Part shown: piece after piece, positions 1 through 6,793 of the stretch | Layout of the letters: every line of letters starts with the position of its first letter | How positions within the stretch are numbered: position 1 is the stretch's first letter | Source: Candidatus Sumerlaeota bacterium | Lineage (GTDB): Bacteria; Sumerlaeota; Sumerlaeia; JADFCT01 | Direction of reading: 5' to 3' | Length of the DNA: 9,692 nt | Assembly: GCA_026398575.1 (NCBI GenBank) | Contig: JAPLSP010000102.1 | Span: 1 to 9,692, forward strand | The notes under the pieces: generated by a model | Database searches by the model: none | What the model saw: only the letters and a program-made list of their open reading frames with translations | What the model was told of the DNA's origin: nothing | Position numbers and translations under genes: made by a program

Positions 1-2273
1 GCAGGGGCGAAGATGAACTCGCCGGAGGCTGTGTCAAGCCCAAGACCGGAATCGATCACCGGGACGTCGATGAGCTTGCTGGCCTGGACGTCGGGTTCCG
101 TATAGCGCAGCTTGACGGTCAGCATCTCACCGCTGCCCGCCGTGGGCGTCAGCTGCGGTGCCGTTTGATATCGCAATGGGTCCACTGAAGGCCGAGTTCC
201 GGGTTCCGCTTTCGCAGTTCCGAGTTCCGAGTTCCGAGTTCCGAGTTCGGCTTTGGGAGTTCCGGGTTCCGCGTTCCGCGTTCCGAGTCCAGCCCCTTGC
301 GCGCTGCTGTTTGCTAGGACGATCTCGTACATTGCGGTTACGGTATGGCCTGCGCCGATTTCGCCGGCGTCTTTTTTGTCGTCGTTGAAGTCCTGCGCTT
401 TCAGCATCCGCTTTTCATATCCCACCAGCCGGTACGCGGCCACTTGCGCTGGATTGAATTCGACCTGAATCTTCACGTCCTTGGCGATCGTCACAAGCGT
501 GCCGTTAATCTGCTCAACAAGGGCTTTGCGCGCCTCGTTGATCGTGTCTATGTAGCCATAATTGCCATTGCCCTTGTCCGCCAGTTTCACGAGCGTCGAA
601 TCCTTGAGATTGCCCGTCCCGAAACCGAAGATGCTGAGGAAGATGCCGCTCTTCGCTTTCTCTTCGATCATGCGCGTCAGCTGGCCCTGGTCCGTAACGC
701 CAACGTTGAAATCGCCGTCGGTGCAAAGAACGACGCGATTGACGCCGCTCTTGATGAAGTTTTCCTGCGCGGACTGGTAGGCAAGCTGGATGCCACCCTC
801 TCCGTTGGTTGAGCCGCCCGCCTGGAGACTCTCGATGGCGCGGGTGATCGCCGGCTTATCAGAGCATGGCGTGGAAGGCAGCGCCACTTTCGTACCATCG
901 GCGTAAGTGATGATCGCCACGCGATCGCCGACGTTCAAATTCCCGGTAAGCATCGTCATTGCCTGCTTGACGAGCGGAAGTTTTTTCGCTTCCTGCATCG
1001 AGCCGGAGACGTCGAGCAGGAAAACCAGATTGCATTGCGGCCGCTCTTCGTTCGGCATTTCGCGCCCCTTGATCCCGATGCGCACGAGTCGCCGTTCGAG
1101 CGCCCACGGGCAATTCGCCGTTTCGATGTTGACGGCAAAGGGATCGGGATCGTTTGACGCGGGCGGCGCATATTCATAAGGAAAGTAGTTGAGCATCTCC
1201 TCGATGCGCACCGCGTCGGGCGGCGGCAACTGGTTTTGATTGAGATAACGCCGAACGATGGAATACGAAGCCGTATCCACGTCAATCGAGAACGTCGAAA
1301 GCGGTTCGTTCGTGGTTTTGTGAAACGGATTCTCCGCAACGCGATCATAGGTCTCCGTGTTGTGTTCGGCGGACTCGCCTCCTTTGTCCCAAGTCACATC
1401 GTCTCCCAGTATACTATCGCTAATATAGTCGAACTTTGGAATGCTGAATGCGTTCCTTTTCGGTTGATCAGACTTCGCCCCCCCGAAGGCCCGCGCAGCC
1501 TGATCAAACCGCACTGGATTAACGACCGTGCTGATACTTCGTAGCTCCCCTTCGGTTCCGAGCGCTATGGGACTCAGACCGGTTTTGGCCGATGTAGCGC
1601 CAACTGGGTCGGCGGGCGCACTCAACTCCGCCAATTCTTTTGGCATTGCGCTCATCCTCTCGGCGCGGTCCCAGAAGGAAGTAATCCCCGCCGGTCCATA
1701 CATGGCCGCCACGAAACCGCATGCGGCGAGAATCGCAATTAGCCCGTACCTCTGGCGCCGTTGAAGCCAGAAAGGAATTCTCTTCGCTTCCTTATTATTG
1801 TCATCGGTTTTCATGATCCACCTCCGGATCTGTGAGAACCAGGAGGCCGTCTGCATGGGCGCTGATGCGTTTGAAGATGCTTTGTCGCCGATTTGCGAAA
1901 CCACATTGGGGTCCGGCATATCGTTCATGGCTTTTTCGTGAGCGGCAATTGTCGCAGCGGTTTCAGCGAGGACTATTTTGTCTTCCGCTTCGGCGGCATG
2001 GATGGCGGCAGCGGTCTGGGCGGCTTTGGTTTCGAGGGCGCCTTCTTGCAGGCGCGCCATCACGTTTTCCGTGATTATTTCCAGCCGCTCGCGAGGCGGG
2101 CGGCAGACGCGCTGCGCCGCCTGAAGCAAGCGGGCTGTTTGCCTCGCCTCGGGGGATATGGCCAGCAGTCCCGCGACAGCCTTCGCCTCTTCATCTTCGA
2201 GCGCGCCGTCGAGATAGGCGGCGATCCGGGTCTCTTGAGTATTTTCAATAAGGTCTTTCTGTTTGTCAGTCAT
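1..2273 (-). CDS. Anti-sigma-like region fused to membrane-anchored YfbK-type VWA protein (C-terminus off left edge)
   Basis: A single frame without stops runs from ATG 2273 to the window edge (757 codons). Residues ~1-60 (IAAYLDGALEDEE, then a helical part) resemble the N-terminus of anti-sigma factors but lack the His/Cys zinc ligands. Residues ~65-150 are Ala/Glu-rich and probably helical. One membrane segment lies at ~176-192. From ~310 comes the YfbK N-terminal domain (ENPFHKTTNEPLSTFSIDVD), then a VWA domain with a complete metal-binding site (D421-V-S-G-S425, T489, T518-D519-G520) and a YfbK/DUF3520-like C-terminal domain. Residues ~662-697 are a repeat-encoded Gly/Thr/Glu/Pro linker. 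The protein probably binds a partner through Mg2+ outside the membrane while its cytoplasmic head binds the sigma factor encoded just upstream; this role is inferred. The start at 2273 lies 9 bases after the sigma stop. A strong ribosome-binding site at 1814 offers a second start at residue 154, giving a plain VWA protein. Confidence 0.85.
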   Translation of the reverse strand, partial: MTDKQKDLIENTQETRIAAYLDGALEDEEAKAVAGLLAISPEARQTARLLQAAQRVCRPPRERLEIITENVMARLQEGALETKAAQTAAAIHAAEAEDKIVLAETAATIAAHEKAMNDMPDPNVVSQIGDKASSNASAPMQTASWFSQIRRWIMKTDDNNKEAKRIPFWLQRRQRYGLIAILAACGFVAAMYGPAGITSFWDRAERMSAMPKELAELSAPADPVGATSAKTGLSPIALGTEGELRSISTVVNPVRFDQAARAFGGAKSDQPKRNAFSIPKFDYISDSILGDDVTWDKGGESAEHNTETYDRVAENPFHKTTNEPLSTFSIDVDTASYSIVRRYLNQNQLPPPDAVRIEEMLNYFPYEYAPPASNDPDPFAVNIETANCPWALERRLVRIGIKGREMPNEERPQCNLVFLLDVSGSMQEAKKLPLVKQAMTMLTGNLNVGDRVAIITYADGTKVALPSTPCSDKPAITRAIESLQAGGSTNGEGGIQLAYQSAQENFIKSGVNRVVLCTDGDFNVGVTDQGQLTRMIEEKAKSGIFLSIFGFGTGNLKDSTLVKLADKGNGNYGYIDTINEARKALVEQINGTLVTIAKDVKIQVEFNPAQVAAYRLVGYEKRMLKAQDFNDDKKDAGEIGAGHTVTAMYEIVLANSSAQGAGLGTRNAEPGTPKAELGTRNSELGTAKAEPGTRPSVDPLRYQTAPQLTPTAGSGEMLTVKLRYTEPDVQASKLIDVPVIDSGLGLDTASGEFIFAP
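193..290. repeat. Heptanucleotide tandem repeat, 14 units, inside the VWA gene
   Basis: Fourteen consecutive 7-base units in perfect phase, consensus CGAGTTC on the plus strand (GAACTCG on the coding strand). Units 5-8 are identical and the rest differ by one to a few bases. Because 7 is not a multiple of 3, the protein shows a seven-residue period (LGTRNAE, LGTRNSE). The array encodes a probable flexible linker between parts of the C-terminal domain. Confidence 0.95.
1812..1825 (-). promoter_or_regulatory. Strong internal Shine-Dalgarno and ATG inside the fusion gene
   Basis: On the minus strand GGAGGTGG ends three bases before the ATG at 1814, in the same frame as the ATG at 2273. This is the best ribosome-binding site in the operon. 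It would start a VWA protein as M-K-T-D-D-N-N with the membrane segment about 23 residues in. It could be a genuine second initiation site, or the relic start of a gene that was separate before the upstream stop was lost. Confidence 0.7.
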
Positions 2274-2282
2274 TGTGGCGCC

Positions 2283-2864
2283 TCACTTCCCGCGCGCGGC
2301 GCAGGCCTTCACGCCGTCGCGCAATCGCTCATCTTTCTTGGCTCTTTCGATTAGCGCGCGCCGCGCATAATGCAGCCGCGCCGTTACCGTCGTCACCGGC
2401 TCGCCGAGCGTTTCGGCGATCTCCTTGTAAGAGAGGGCGTCGCTATAGCGCAGCAGGATGACTTCGCGCTGTTTGTCCGGCAGGCTCGCCACGACGCGCG
2501 CTGCGGCTTCCAGTTCTTCCTCGCTGGGTTCATCCGCGTAGGCGTCCGGCGCCGGCGGATCGAATCCGGCTTCCATCATCTGATCGAGGGAAAGGGTTTC
2601 AGCCGGATGTCTGCGCCCCTGATTGCGGTAAATGTTGCGCAGGATGCCGGCAGCCCAATAAGGAAAGGCAGTGGGGTCGCGCAGCGTGCCGAGCGCGTCA
2701 TACGCCGCGATCAGCGCTTCCTGCGTCAGGTCGCAAGCCGCGTCATAGTCGCCGGCCAGATGGAACGCCAGTCCGAACAGCCGCGCGCGATAGCGTTCGA
2801 CCAGCAGTCCAAAGGCCTGCGCATCGCCGTCTCGAGTCCGGCGGATGATGTCTTCGTCTGTCAA
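2283..2864 (-). CDS. ECF-type RNA polymerase sigma factor
   Basis: A 193-residue sigma-70 family protein of extracytoplasmic-function type, which directs core RNA polymerase to a specific promoter set. Region 2 spans about residues 18-85 (DLTQEALIAAYDAL, then AAGILRNIYRNQGRR). A variable acidic linker follows (PSEEELEAAA). Region 4 spans about 123-172 (SLPDKQREVILLRYSDALSYKEIAETLG, given here in pieces: SLPDKQREVILLRY and SYKEIAETLG), with the helix-turn-helix that reads the -35 element. The start is TTG at 2864, with AAGG about nine bases upstream; an inverted repeat covers both. The stop lies nine bases before the next gene, whose N-terminus looks like an anti-sigma region, so the two probably form a sigma/regulator pair in one operon. 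The ECF group and target promoters cannot be told from the window. It is divergent from the PHP gene. Confidence 0.93.
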   Translation of the reverse strand: MTDEDIIRRTRDGDAQAFGLLVERYRARLFGLAFHLAGDYDAACDLTQEALIAAYDALGTLRDPTAFPYWAAGILRNIYRNQGRRHPAETLSLDQMMEAGFDPPAPDAYADEPSEEELEAAARVVASLPDKQREVILLRYSDALSYKEIAETLGEPVTTVTARLHYARRALIERAKKDERLRDGVKACAARGK

Positions 2865-2877
2865 GGTTTCGAACCTT
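2863..2877. promoter_or_regulatory. Inverted repeat over sigma factor ribosome-binding site and start
   Basis: AAGGTT-TCG-AACCTT is a perfect 6-base inverted repeat with a 3-base centre. In the sigma mRNA one arm holds the AAGG ribosome-binding site and the other pairs up to the UUG start. It could be an RNA hairpin that limits translation or a protein operator. The symmetry is seen; the function is inferred. Confidence 0.5.
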
Positions 2878-2980
2878 TCAGCATTTCCGAAGCGGGACGC
2901 CCGATGAGCCGTTTTGCCTTTCCCTCGCTATCCAGTAACAAAGAGACGCCATTTCATTTAACTTTTTTTGGGGGGCTTTG

Positions 2981-3007
2981 TTGTCCTTGTAGTCCTTGCG
3001 GTCCTTG
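2981..3007. repeat. Three 9-base tandem units (NNGTCCTTG)
   Basis: TTGTCCTTG, TAGTCCTTG and CGGTCCTTG follow one another exactly, with a degenerate fourth unit (CTTGGTTCC) after them. The array lies in the 226-base gap between the divergent sigma and PHP genes, just upstream of the PHP promoter and next to a T7G6 run. Confidence 0.85.
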
Positions 3008-3030
3008 CTTGGTTCCCGCCAGCTCCCGGC

Positions 3031-3061
3031 TTGACCCGCTCGGGGCATGGGCGCGTATAAT
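3031..3061 (+). promoter_or_regulatory. Sigma-70-type promoter for the PHP gene
   Basis: TTGACC at 3031-3036 and a perfect TATAAT at 3056-3061 are separated by 19 bases, slightly longer than the optimum of 17. Transcription would begin near 3068 and leave a leader of about 23 bases before the TTG start at 3091. It probably also serves the glycosyltransferase gene 30 bases after the PHP stop. Confidence 0.6.
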
Positions 3062-3090
3062 CGCCGAAAAGAAAAGGAAAGAAGGCGACG

Positions 3091-3870
3091 TTGAACAATT
3101 ATCACACGCACACCTACCGTTGCAAACATGCCAGCGGTGACATTGGCGATTATGCCCGCTTCGCGCAAAACCAGGGAGGACGGATATTGGGCATCTCCGA
3201 TCATACGCCGCTGCCTGACGGGCGATGGTCTCATGTGCGCATGTCCATGAATGAGCTCGATGATTATGTGCGCGCGATTGAAGAGGCGCAATCGCATTTC
3301 GCGCCGCTGACGATCCTGAAGGGAATGGAATGCGAATGGTCGCCCGAATATCGCCGGTTCTATGAGGAAGAACTGCTCGGCAAACGGGGCTTCCAATACC
3401 TGATCACCGGCGCGCATTGGTTCCCTTATGAAGGCGGCTGGGTGGGGATGGGCGATTGCTGGACGGCCGCACATTTGCAGGCGTTTGCGCGGTACGTCAT
3501 CCAGGCGATGGAATCGCGCCTCTTCGCCTTCATTGCGCATCCCGATGTCATCGGCGTCACGCCGCGCGTGTGGGACGAAGATACCCGCGATTGCGCGAAG
3601 GAAATTTTCGCCGCGGCCGAGGCGCTTGATATCCCTCTGGAAATTAACGGCTACGGGATGCGAAAGCCCTTGATCGAAACCTCATCAGGCCGGCGCCTGA
3701 TGTATCCGTGGACGCCTTTTTGGGAATTGGCAGCCGAATACAAGATCAAGGTTGTCTGCAACTCCGACGCGCATCGCCCGCAGGATGTAATGGCTTCAAT
3801 CGAAGAAGGACAAGCATTCGCGCGGCGGCTGGGATTGACCGTAATTGAAGAGCTGAAAATCAAAAACTGA
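3091..3870 (+). CDS. PHP-domain phosphoesterase, histidinol-phosphatase (HisJ/HisK) like
   Basis: A 259-residue PHP-family metal-dependent phosphatase. The family signature is complete: H5-T-H7 at the N-terminus followed by C11 and H13, D37-H38 (SDHTP), E80, H109 (TGAHW), H150 (AHPDVIG) and D226-A-H228 (NSDAHRP). These residues bind the catalytic metals at the open end of the barrel. Length and the opening pattern fit the HisJ/HisK type, which removes phosphate from L-histidinol phosphate in histidine synthesis. Related PHP proteins act on other phosphoesters and no his biosynthesis gene is adjacent, so the substrate is not certain. The start is TTG 3091: the family begins immediately before HTH, and GAAGG lies about six bases upstream. 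A good promoter precedes it. The GT4 gene follows after 30 bases. Confidence 0.88.
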   Translation: MNNYHTHTYRCKHASGDIGDYARFAQNQGGRILGISDHTPLPDGRWSHVRMSMNELDDYVRAIEEAQSHFAPLTILKGMECEWSPEYRRFYEEELLGKRGFQYLITGAHWFPYEGGWVGMGDCWTAAHLQAFARYVIQAMESRLFAFIAHPDVIGVTPRVWDEDTRDCAKEIFAAAEALDIPLEINGYGMRKPLIETSSGRRLMYPWTPFWELAAEYKIKVVCNSDAHRPQDVMASIEEGQAFARRLGLTVIEELKIKN

Positions 3871-3900
3871 CAACCGAAAACCGGAAAGCGACTGAGGACT

Positions 3901-5112
3901 GTGAACACTGATCCAAACATCGAACCCGGAACCACTAGCCCCGAGCCTCGAACCCCGAATCCCGAACCACGAGCCACGAGCCCCGGGCCGAAAACCGTTC
4001 TTCTCCTGACGCCCAGCGTCCGCCTGCTGGGCGCGCGGCGCAGTTTGCTGGCGCTGGCGACGCATCTGGACCGGGCGCGCTGGCGCCCCATTGTCCTGGC
4101 GAAGGAAGAAGGCGTGATGACCGGCAAACTGCGCGCGGCGGGAGTGGGCGTGCGCATCATTCACTTTCGTCCTTACCGCAAGGGCAAGTATTTCATCTTC
4201 CGCCCGTTCACGATCTGGAAGCTGCGCCGCATCGCGCGTGAAGAAAACGCCGCGCTGATGCACTGCAACGAGATTTATCCGAATCCTTACGCCGTTCGCG
4301 CCGCCGCCCCGCTCGCGCTTCCCGTCGTCACGCACATGCGCCTATCGGTCACGCCGGAGATGACACCCAAGTATCTGCTCGAACGCGCCGACCGCATCAT
4401 CGTGGTCTCGAACGCTGCGGGCGAATGCTTCAATCACTGGCCGGACAAAGAGCGCAAGGTGACGGTGATCTACAACGGGCTGGATTTGGAGGAATGGTCG
4501 CCGCGACCGGGCGCGCGCGAACAATGGCGCCGGCGGTGGGAGGTCGGGGACAACGAAATCCTCTTCGGCATGATGAGCCTGATCAGCGACCGCAAGCAAC
4601 AACACGTGGCGATCGAGGCGATGCGCCTCCTGCGCGCCCAGGGCTTGCCGGCGCGGTTGATCATCGTCGGCGAAGTCAGTCCGCGCGAAGGCGCTTATGA
4701 GCAACGCTTGCGCGCAATGGTCCGCGAATATAACCTCGAAGGCGCCGTGCGCTTTGAGCCGTTCCAGGAAGACCCCGTTCCGGTGTTTCAGGCGCTCGAT
4801 GCGAATATTTTGATCTCAACGGACGAGGGATTTGGCCGCGTCATCATCGAAGCCGGCGCGCTGGGGATTCCAACGATCGGTTCGCGCATTGGCGGCATCC
4901 CCGAATTGATCGCTCCCGAACAGGATGGATTGCTGATCGCGGCGGGCGATGCGCCCGCGCTGGCCGAGGCAATGAGACGCCTGCTCGATTCCGCGCTACG
5001 CCGCGCGATGGGCGATGCCGCCCGCAAGAAGGCGCAGGAACGATTTTCAATCGAAGCGCACGCCCGGCAGGTGGAAGCGCTTTATGAGCAGGTCATTGAT
5101 GCGCGGCGGTAG
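3901..5112 (+). CDS. GT4-family glycosyltransferase with repeat-encoded N-terminal extension
   Basis: A 403-residue retaining glycosyltransferase of the GT-B fold. The N-terminal Rossmann half starts at about residue 31 (KTVLLLTPSVRLLGARRSL). The linker NGLDLEEWSP lies near 192-201. The nucleotide-sugar half carries E309-GFGRVII-E317, the EX7E motif of family GT4, followed by GIPTIGSRIGGIPELI. It probably transfers a sugar from a nucleotide donor to a glycan or lipid carrier at the cytoplasmic side of the membrane; donor and acceptor are unknown. Residues ~8-30 are Pro/Glu/Thr-rich, fall outside the family and are encoded by a heptamer array. The start is taken as GTG 3901 because the first in-frame ATG (residue 73) would delete the glycine-rich loop; GAGG lies three bases upstream, a tight spacing. 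It lies 30 bases after the PHP gene, so the two are probably co-transcribed. Confidence 0.9.
   Translation: MNTDPNIEPGTTSPEPRTPNPEPRATSPGPKTVLLLTPSVRLLGARRSLLALATHLDRARWRPIVLAKEEGVMTGKLRAAGVGVRIIHFRPYRKGKYFIFRPFTIWKLRRIAREENAALMHCNEIYPNPYAVRAAAPLALPVVTHMRLSVTPEMTPKYLLERADRIIVVSNAAGECFNHWPDKERKVTVIYNGLDLEEWSPRPGAREQWRRRWEVGDNEILFGMMSLISDRKQQHVAIEAMRLLRAQGLPARLIIVGEVSPREGAYEQRLRAMVREYNLEGAVRFEPFQEDPVPVFQALDANILISTDEGFGRVIIEAGALGIPTIGSRIGGIPELIAPEQDGLLIAAGDAPALAEAMRRLLDSALRRAMGDAARKKAQERFSIEAHARQVEALYEQVIDARR
3921..3990. repeat. Heptanucleotide tandem repeat, 10 units, at the glycosyltransferase N-terminus
   Basis: Ten consecutive 7-base units in perfect phase, consensus CGARCCM (cgaaccc, ggaacca, ctagccc, cgagcct, cgaaccc, cgaatcc, cgaacca, cgagcca, cgagccc, cgggccg). 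Read in the same phase upstream, weaker units ending in GAC or GAAC can be followed to about 3865. The coding strand carries a GAAC core, as in the VWA gene array at 193-290. Confidence 0.92.
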
Positions 5113-5127
5113 CGGCCTGGGAGGCCG
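5113..5127 (+). terminator. Short hairpin after the glycosyltransferase gene
   Basis: CGGCC-TGGGA-GGCCG begins directly after the TAG stop. The stem has five GC pairs, but only TTCT follows, so it is a weak candidate for an intrinsic terminator. It may instead be part of the repeat cluster that follows. Confidence 0.3.
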
Positions 5128-5133
5128 TTCTCC

Positions 5134-5283
5134 CTGGGAGCGCGGGCGTCCTCGCCCGCAATAGGCGATTTGACTCCCAACAGCGTCGCGAGTGGGCAGG
5201 GAGGCGCTTGCATGGAGATATGTAGGCAAAGGGGATCATTTTTGTTGAGCAGGCAACGCCGGCAGAGATGCCGGCGCTCCCAG
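5134..5283. repeat. Inverted pair of REP-like palindromes (REPIN-like element)
   Basis: The left copy is CTGGGAGCGC running into the hairpin GCGGGCG-TCCT-CGCCCGC (5142-5159). The right copy is the same element reversed: hairpin CGCCGGC-AGAGAT-GCCGGCG (5257-5276) running into GCGCTCCCAG (5274-5283). The 10-base outer arms are exact inverted copies 150 bases apart end to end, while the palindrome bodies differ in compensating pairs. The ~100 bases between hold no gene I can support. The layout matches the doublet form of REP elements in other bacteria; no REP-associated transposase is in the window. Confidence 0.75.
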
Positions 5284-5408
5284 TGGGTCCTAGTTTTTCC
5301 CTTTGCCTCTCGGGGCTGGCATGGCATGATTCGTCCGCGCTGATACGCGCGGCGCACAACATTAATCTATTGAGGAAGCAAAACCCTCACTTCAAGGAAT
5401 TCAAAAAC
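5284..5408 (+). other. fabZ leader: short hairpin and weak promoter candidate
   Basis: No gene is seen here. CCGCGC-TGATAC-GCGCGG (5335-5352) forms a 6-base stem. TTGCCT (5303) and CATGAT (5325) are 16 bases apart and could be a weak promoter. AAGGA at 5394-5398 is the ribosome-binding site of fabZ. Confidence 0.35.
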
Positions 5409-5867
5409 ATGCATTTGAATCAGGAGCAGATCGCCGAACTCATTCCGCATCGCTATCCTTTTCTCTTTTTGGACGCCGTCACGGCCTATGAACCGGGAAA
5501 AGCGATTGACGGCTACAAGTTGGTTTCCGCCAATGAGCCGTTTTTCCAGGGGCATTTTCCCGGCAAGCCCATCATGCCCGGCGTCATCATCACCGAAGCC
5601 TTGGCGCAGCTGACGTGCGTCTTTCTATCGCTGGAGTTGGGCGAAACAGCCAAGACGATGACGCCGCTATTTTTGGCAATAGACAAGGCCAAGTTCCGCG
5701 CCATGGTCGTGCCGGGACATCGGCTGGACCTGCGCGTCGAATTGCTCCAGATGCGGCGCGGAATCGCGAAGGTCAACGTCGTCGCGCGCGTCAATGGCGA
5801 AATGGCAGTGGAAGCCGAGCTGACCTGCATGATGCAGCAAAAAGCGAGAAACGAAAATGCAAACTGA
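5409..5867 (+). CDS. fabZ: 3-hydroxyacyl-[acyl-carrier-protein] dehydratase FabZ
   Basis: A 152-residue single hot-dog-fold enzyme that dehydrates (3R)-hydroxyacyl-ACP to trans-2-enoyl-ACP in the fatty-acid elongation cycle; it acts in the cytosol, usually as a hexamer. The N-terminal [11 protein letters not shown] (12-22) is the family hallmark. Catalytic His49 lies in [13 protein letters not shown], and the catalytic acid Glu63 in ITEALAQ on the central helix. Length matches FabZ (140-155) rather than FabA. The ATG at 5409 has AAGGA ten bases upstream and begins where family members begin; the frame is open further upstream, but that part crosses the REP-like element. Its last 11 bases overlap nadA. 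In many bacteria fabZ sits with lpxA/lpxD; here it does not, so a role in lipid A supply is not indicated by context. Confidence 0.93.
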   Translation: MHLNQEQIAELIPHRYPFLFLDAVTAYEPGKAIDGYKLVSANEPFFQGHFPGKPIMPGVIITEALAQLTCVFLSLELGETAKTMTPLFLAIDKAKFRAMVVPGHRLDLRVELLQMRRGIAKVNVVARVNGEMAVEAELTCMMQQKARNENAN

Positions 5868-6789
5868 CATGGATTATGTTGCCGGGATCAACCGCTTGCG
5901 GCGCGAACTGAACGCCGTGATCCTCGCGCATTATTATCAAATCCCCGAGATTCAGGACGTGGCCGATTTCGTCGGCGACAGCCTTGGGCTTTCGCAACAG
6001 GCTGCAGGGACGAATGCGGATGTGATTGTCTTTGCGGGCGTGCACTTCATGGCCGAAACCGCGAAAATCCTCAGCCCGACGAAAAAAGTCCTGCTGCCGG
6101 ACATGGAAGCCGGGTGCTCGCTGGCCGAGGCGTGCCCGGCGGATGAATTGCGCGAGTTCAAGAAGGAACATCCCGGACACATCGTCCTCATGTATGTGAA
6201 TTCGTCCGCCGAGACCAAGGCCGAGAGCGACATCATCGTCACCTCCGCCAACGCCGAGAAGATCGTCAGGCAAATTCCTCCCGATCAAAAAATCATTTTC
6301 GGGCCGGATAAAAACCTTGGCGCCTTCATCGCAAAGAAGACGGGCCGCGAAATGGTTCTTTGGCCGGGCGTGTGCGAAGTGCACGTGCAGTTCTCAGAGA
6401 AAAAAATCAAGGACTTGAAAAAAGAGCACCCAACCGCCGAGGTGATCGCGCATCCCGAGTGCGAGGATCATGTGTTGGGATTGGCGGATTTTATCGGCTC
6501 GACAACCGCGCTCATCAAGCGCGCCAAACAAAGCCCCAAGACCGAATTCATCGTCGTCACCGAGCCGGGCGTCATCCACCAGATGAAGAAGGAATGCCCC
6601 GGCAAGACGTTCATCGAAGCGCCCGTCGAAGAAGGCGAATGCGCCTGCAACCAATGCAAGTACATGAAGATGAACACGCTCGAGAAGCTGTATCTCTGCA
6701 TGAATAACGGCGCGCCGGAAATCACCGTCCCCGAAGATATTCGCGTGCGGGCGCTCAGGCCGATTCAGAGGATGTTGGAGATGAGCTAA
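5857..6789 (+). CDS. nadA: Quinolinate synthase NadA
   Basis: A 310-residue NadA of the short form, which condenses iminoaspartate with dihydroxyacetone phosphate to give quinolinate in de novo NAD synthesis, using a [4Fe-4S] cluster that acts as a Lewis acid. The three expected cluster ligands are present: C87 ([10 protein letters not shown]), C173 (WPGVCEVH) and C267 ([10 protein letters not shown], the position matching the last cysteine of E. coli NadA). The substrate-site segments LAHYYQ, GDSL and [13 protein letters not shown] are intact. Two more cysteines precede C267 (C262, C264), recalling the CXXCXXC variant of some NadA. The start at ATG 5857 lies inside the end of fabZ and has no good ribosome-binding site of its own, so translation is probably coupled. 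The iminoaspartate source (nadB or aspartate dehydrogenase) and nadC are not in the window. Confidence 0.96.
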   Translation: MQTDMDYVAGINRLRRELNAVILAHYYQIPEIQDVADFVGDSLGLSQQAAGTNADVIVFAGVHFMAETAKILSPTKKVLLPDMEAGCSLAEACPADELREFKKEHPGHIVLMYVNSSAETKAESDIIVTSANAEKIVRQIPPDQKIIFGPDKNLGAFIAKKTGREMVLWPGVCEVHVQFSEKKIKDLKKEHPTAEVIAHPECEDHVLGLADFIGSTTALIKRAKQSPKTEFIVVTEPGVIHQMKKECPGKTFIEAPVEEGECACNQCKYMKMNTLEKLYLCMNNGAPEITVPEDIRVRALRPIQRMLEMS

Positions 6790-6793
6790 CCCC

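Noticed and set aside
193..290. Repeat array as a CRISPR
   Set aside because: Units are 7 bases without spacers and lie inside a coding frame.
345..812. Plus-strand open frame of 155 codons across the VWA gene
   Set aside because: It is antisense to a complete VWA domain with intact metal-site residues, and its product has no recognisable pattern.
2970..2978. T7G6 run as a terminator
   Set aside because: No stem precedes the T run on either strand.
2370..3140. Plus-strand open frame of 256 codons over the sigma gene and into the PHP gene
   Set aside because: It is antisense to the conserved regions 2 and 4 of the sigma factor and crosses the promoter and PHP start; composition is that of a GC-rich shadow frame.
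2878..3540. Minus-strand open frame of 220 codons reading upstream of the sigma gene
   Set aside because: It lies antisense to the PHP catalytic motifs, and its repeats (KDRKDYKDNK) only reflect the nonamer array.
5268..5408. N-terminal extension of fabZ
   Set aside because: It would translate the REP-like element; FabZ proteins begin near ATG 5409, which has AAGGA upstream.
5791..6384. Minus-strand open frame of 197 codons over nadA
   Set aside because: It is antisense to the well-conserved nadA frame and shows no own motif.
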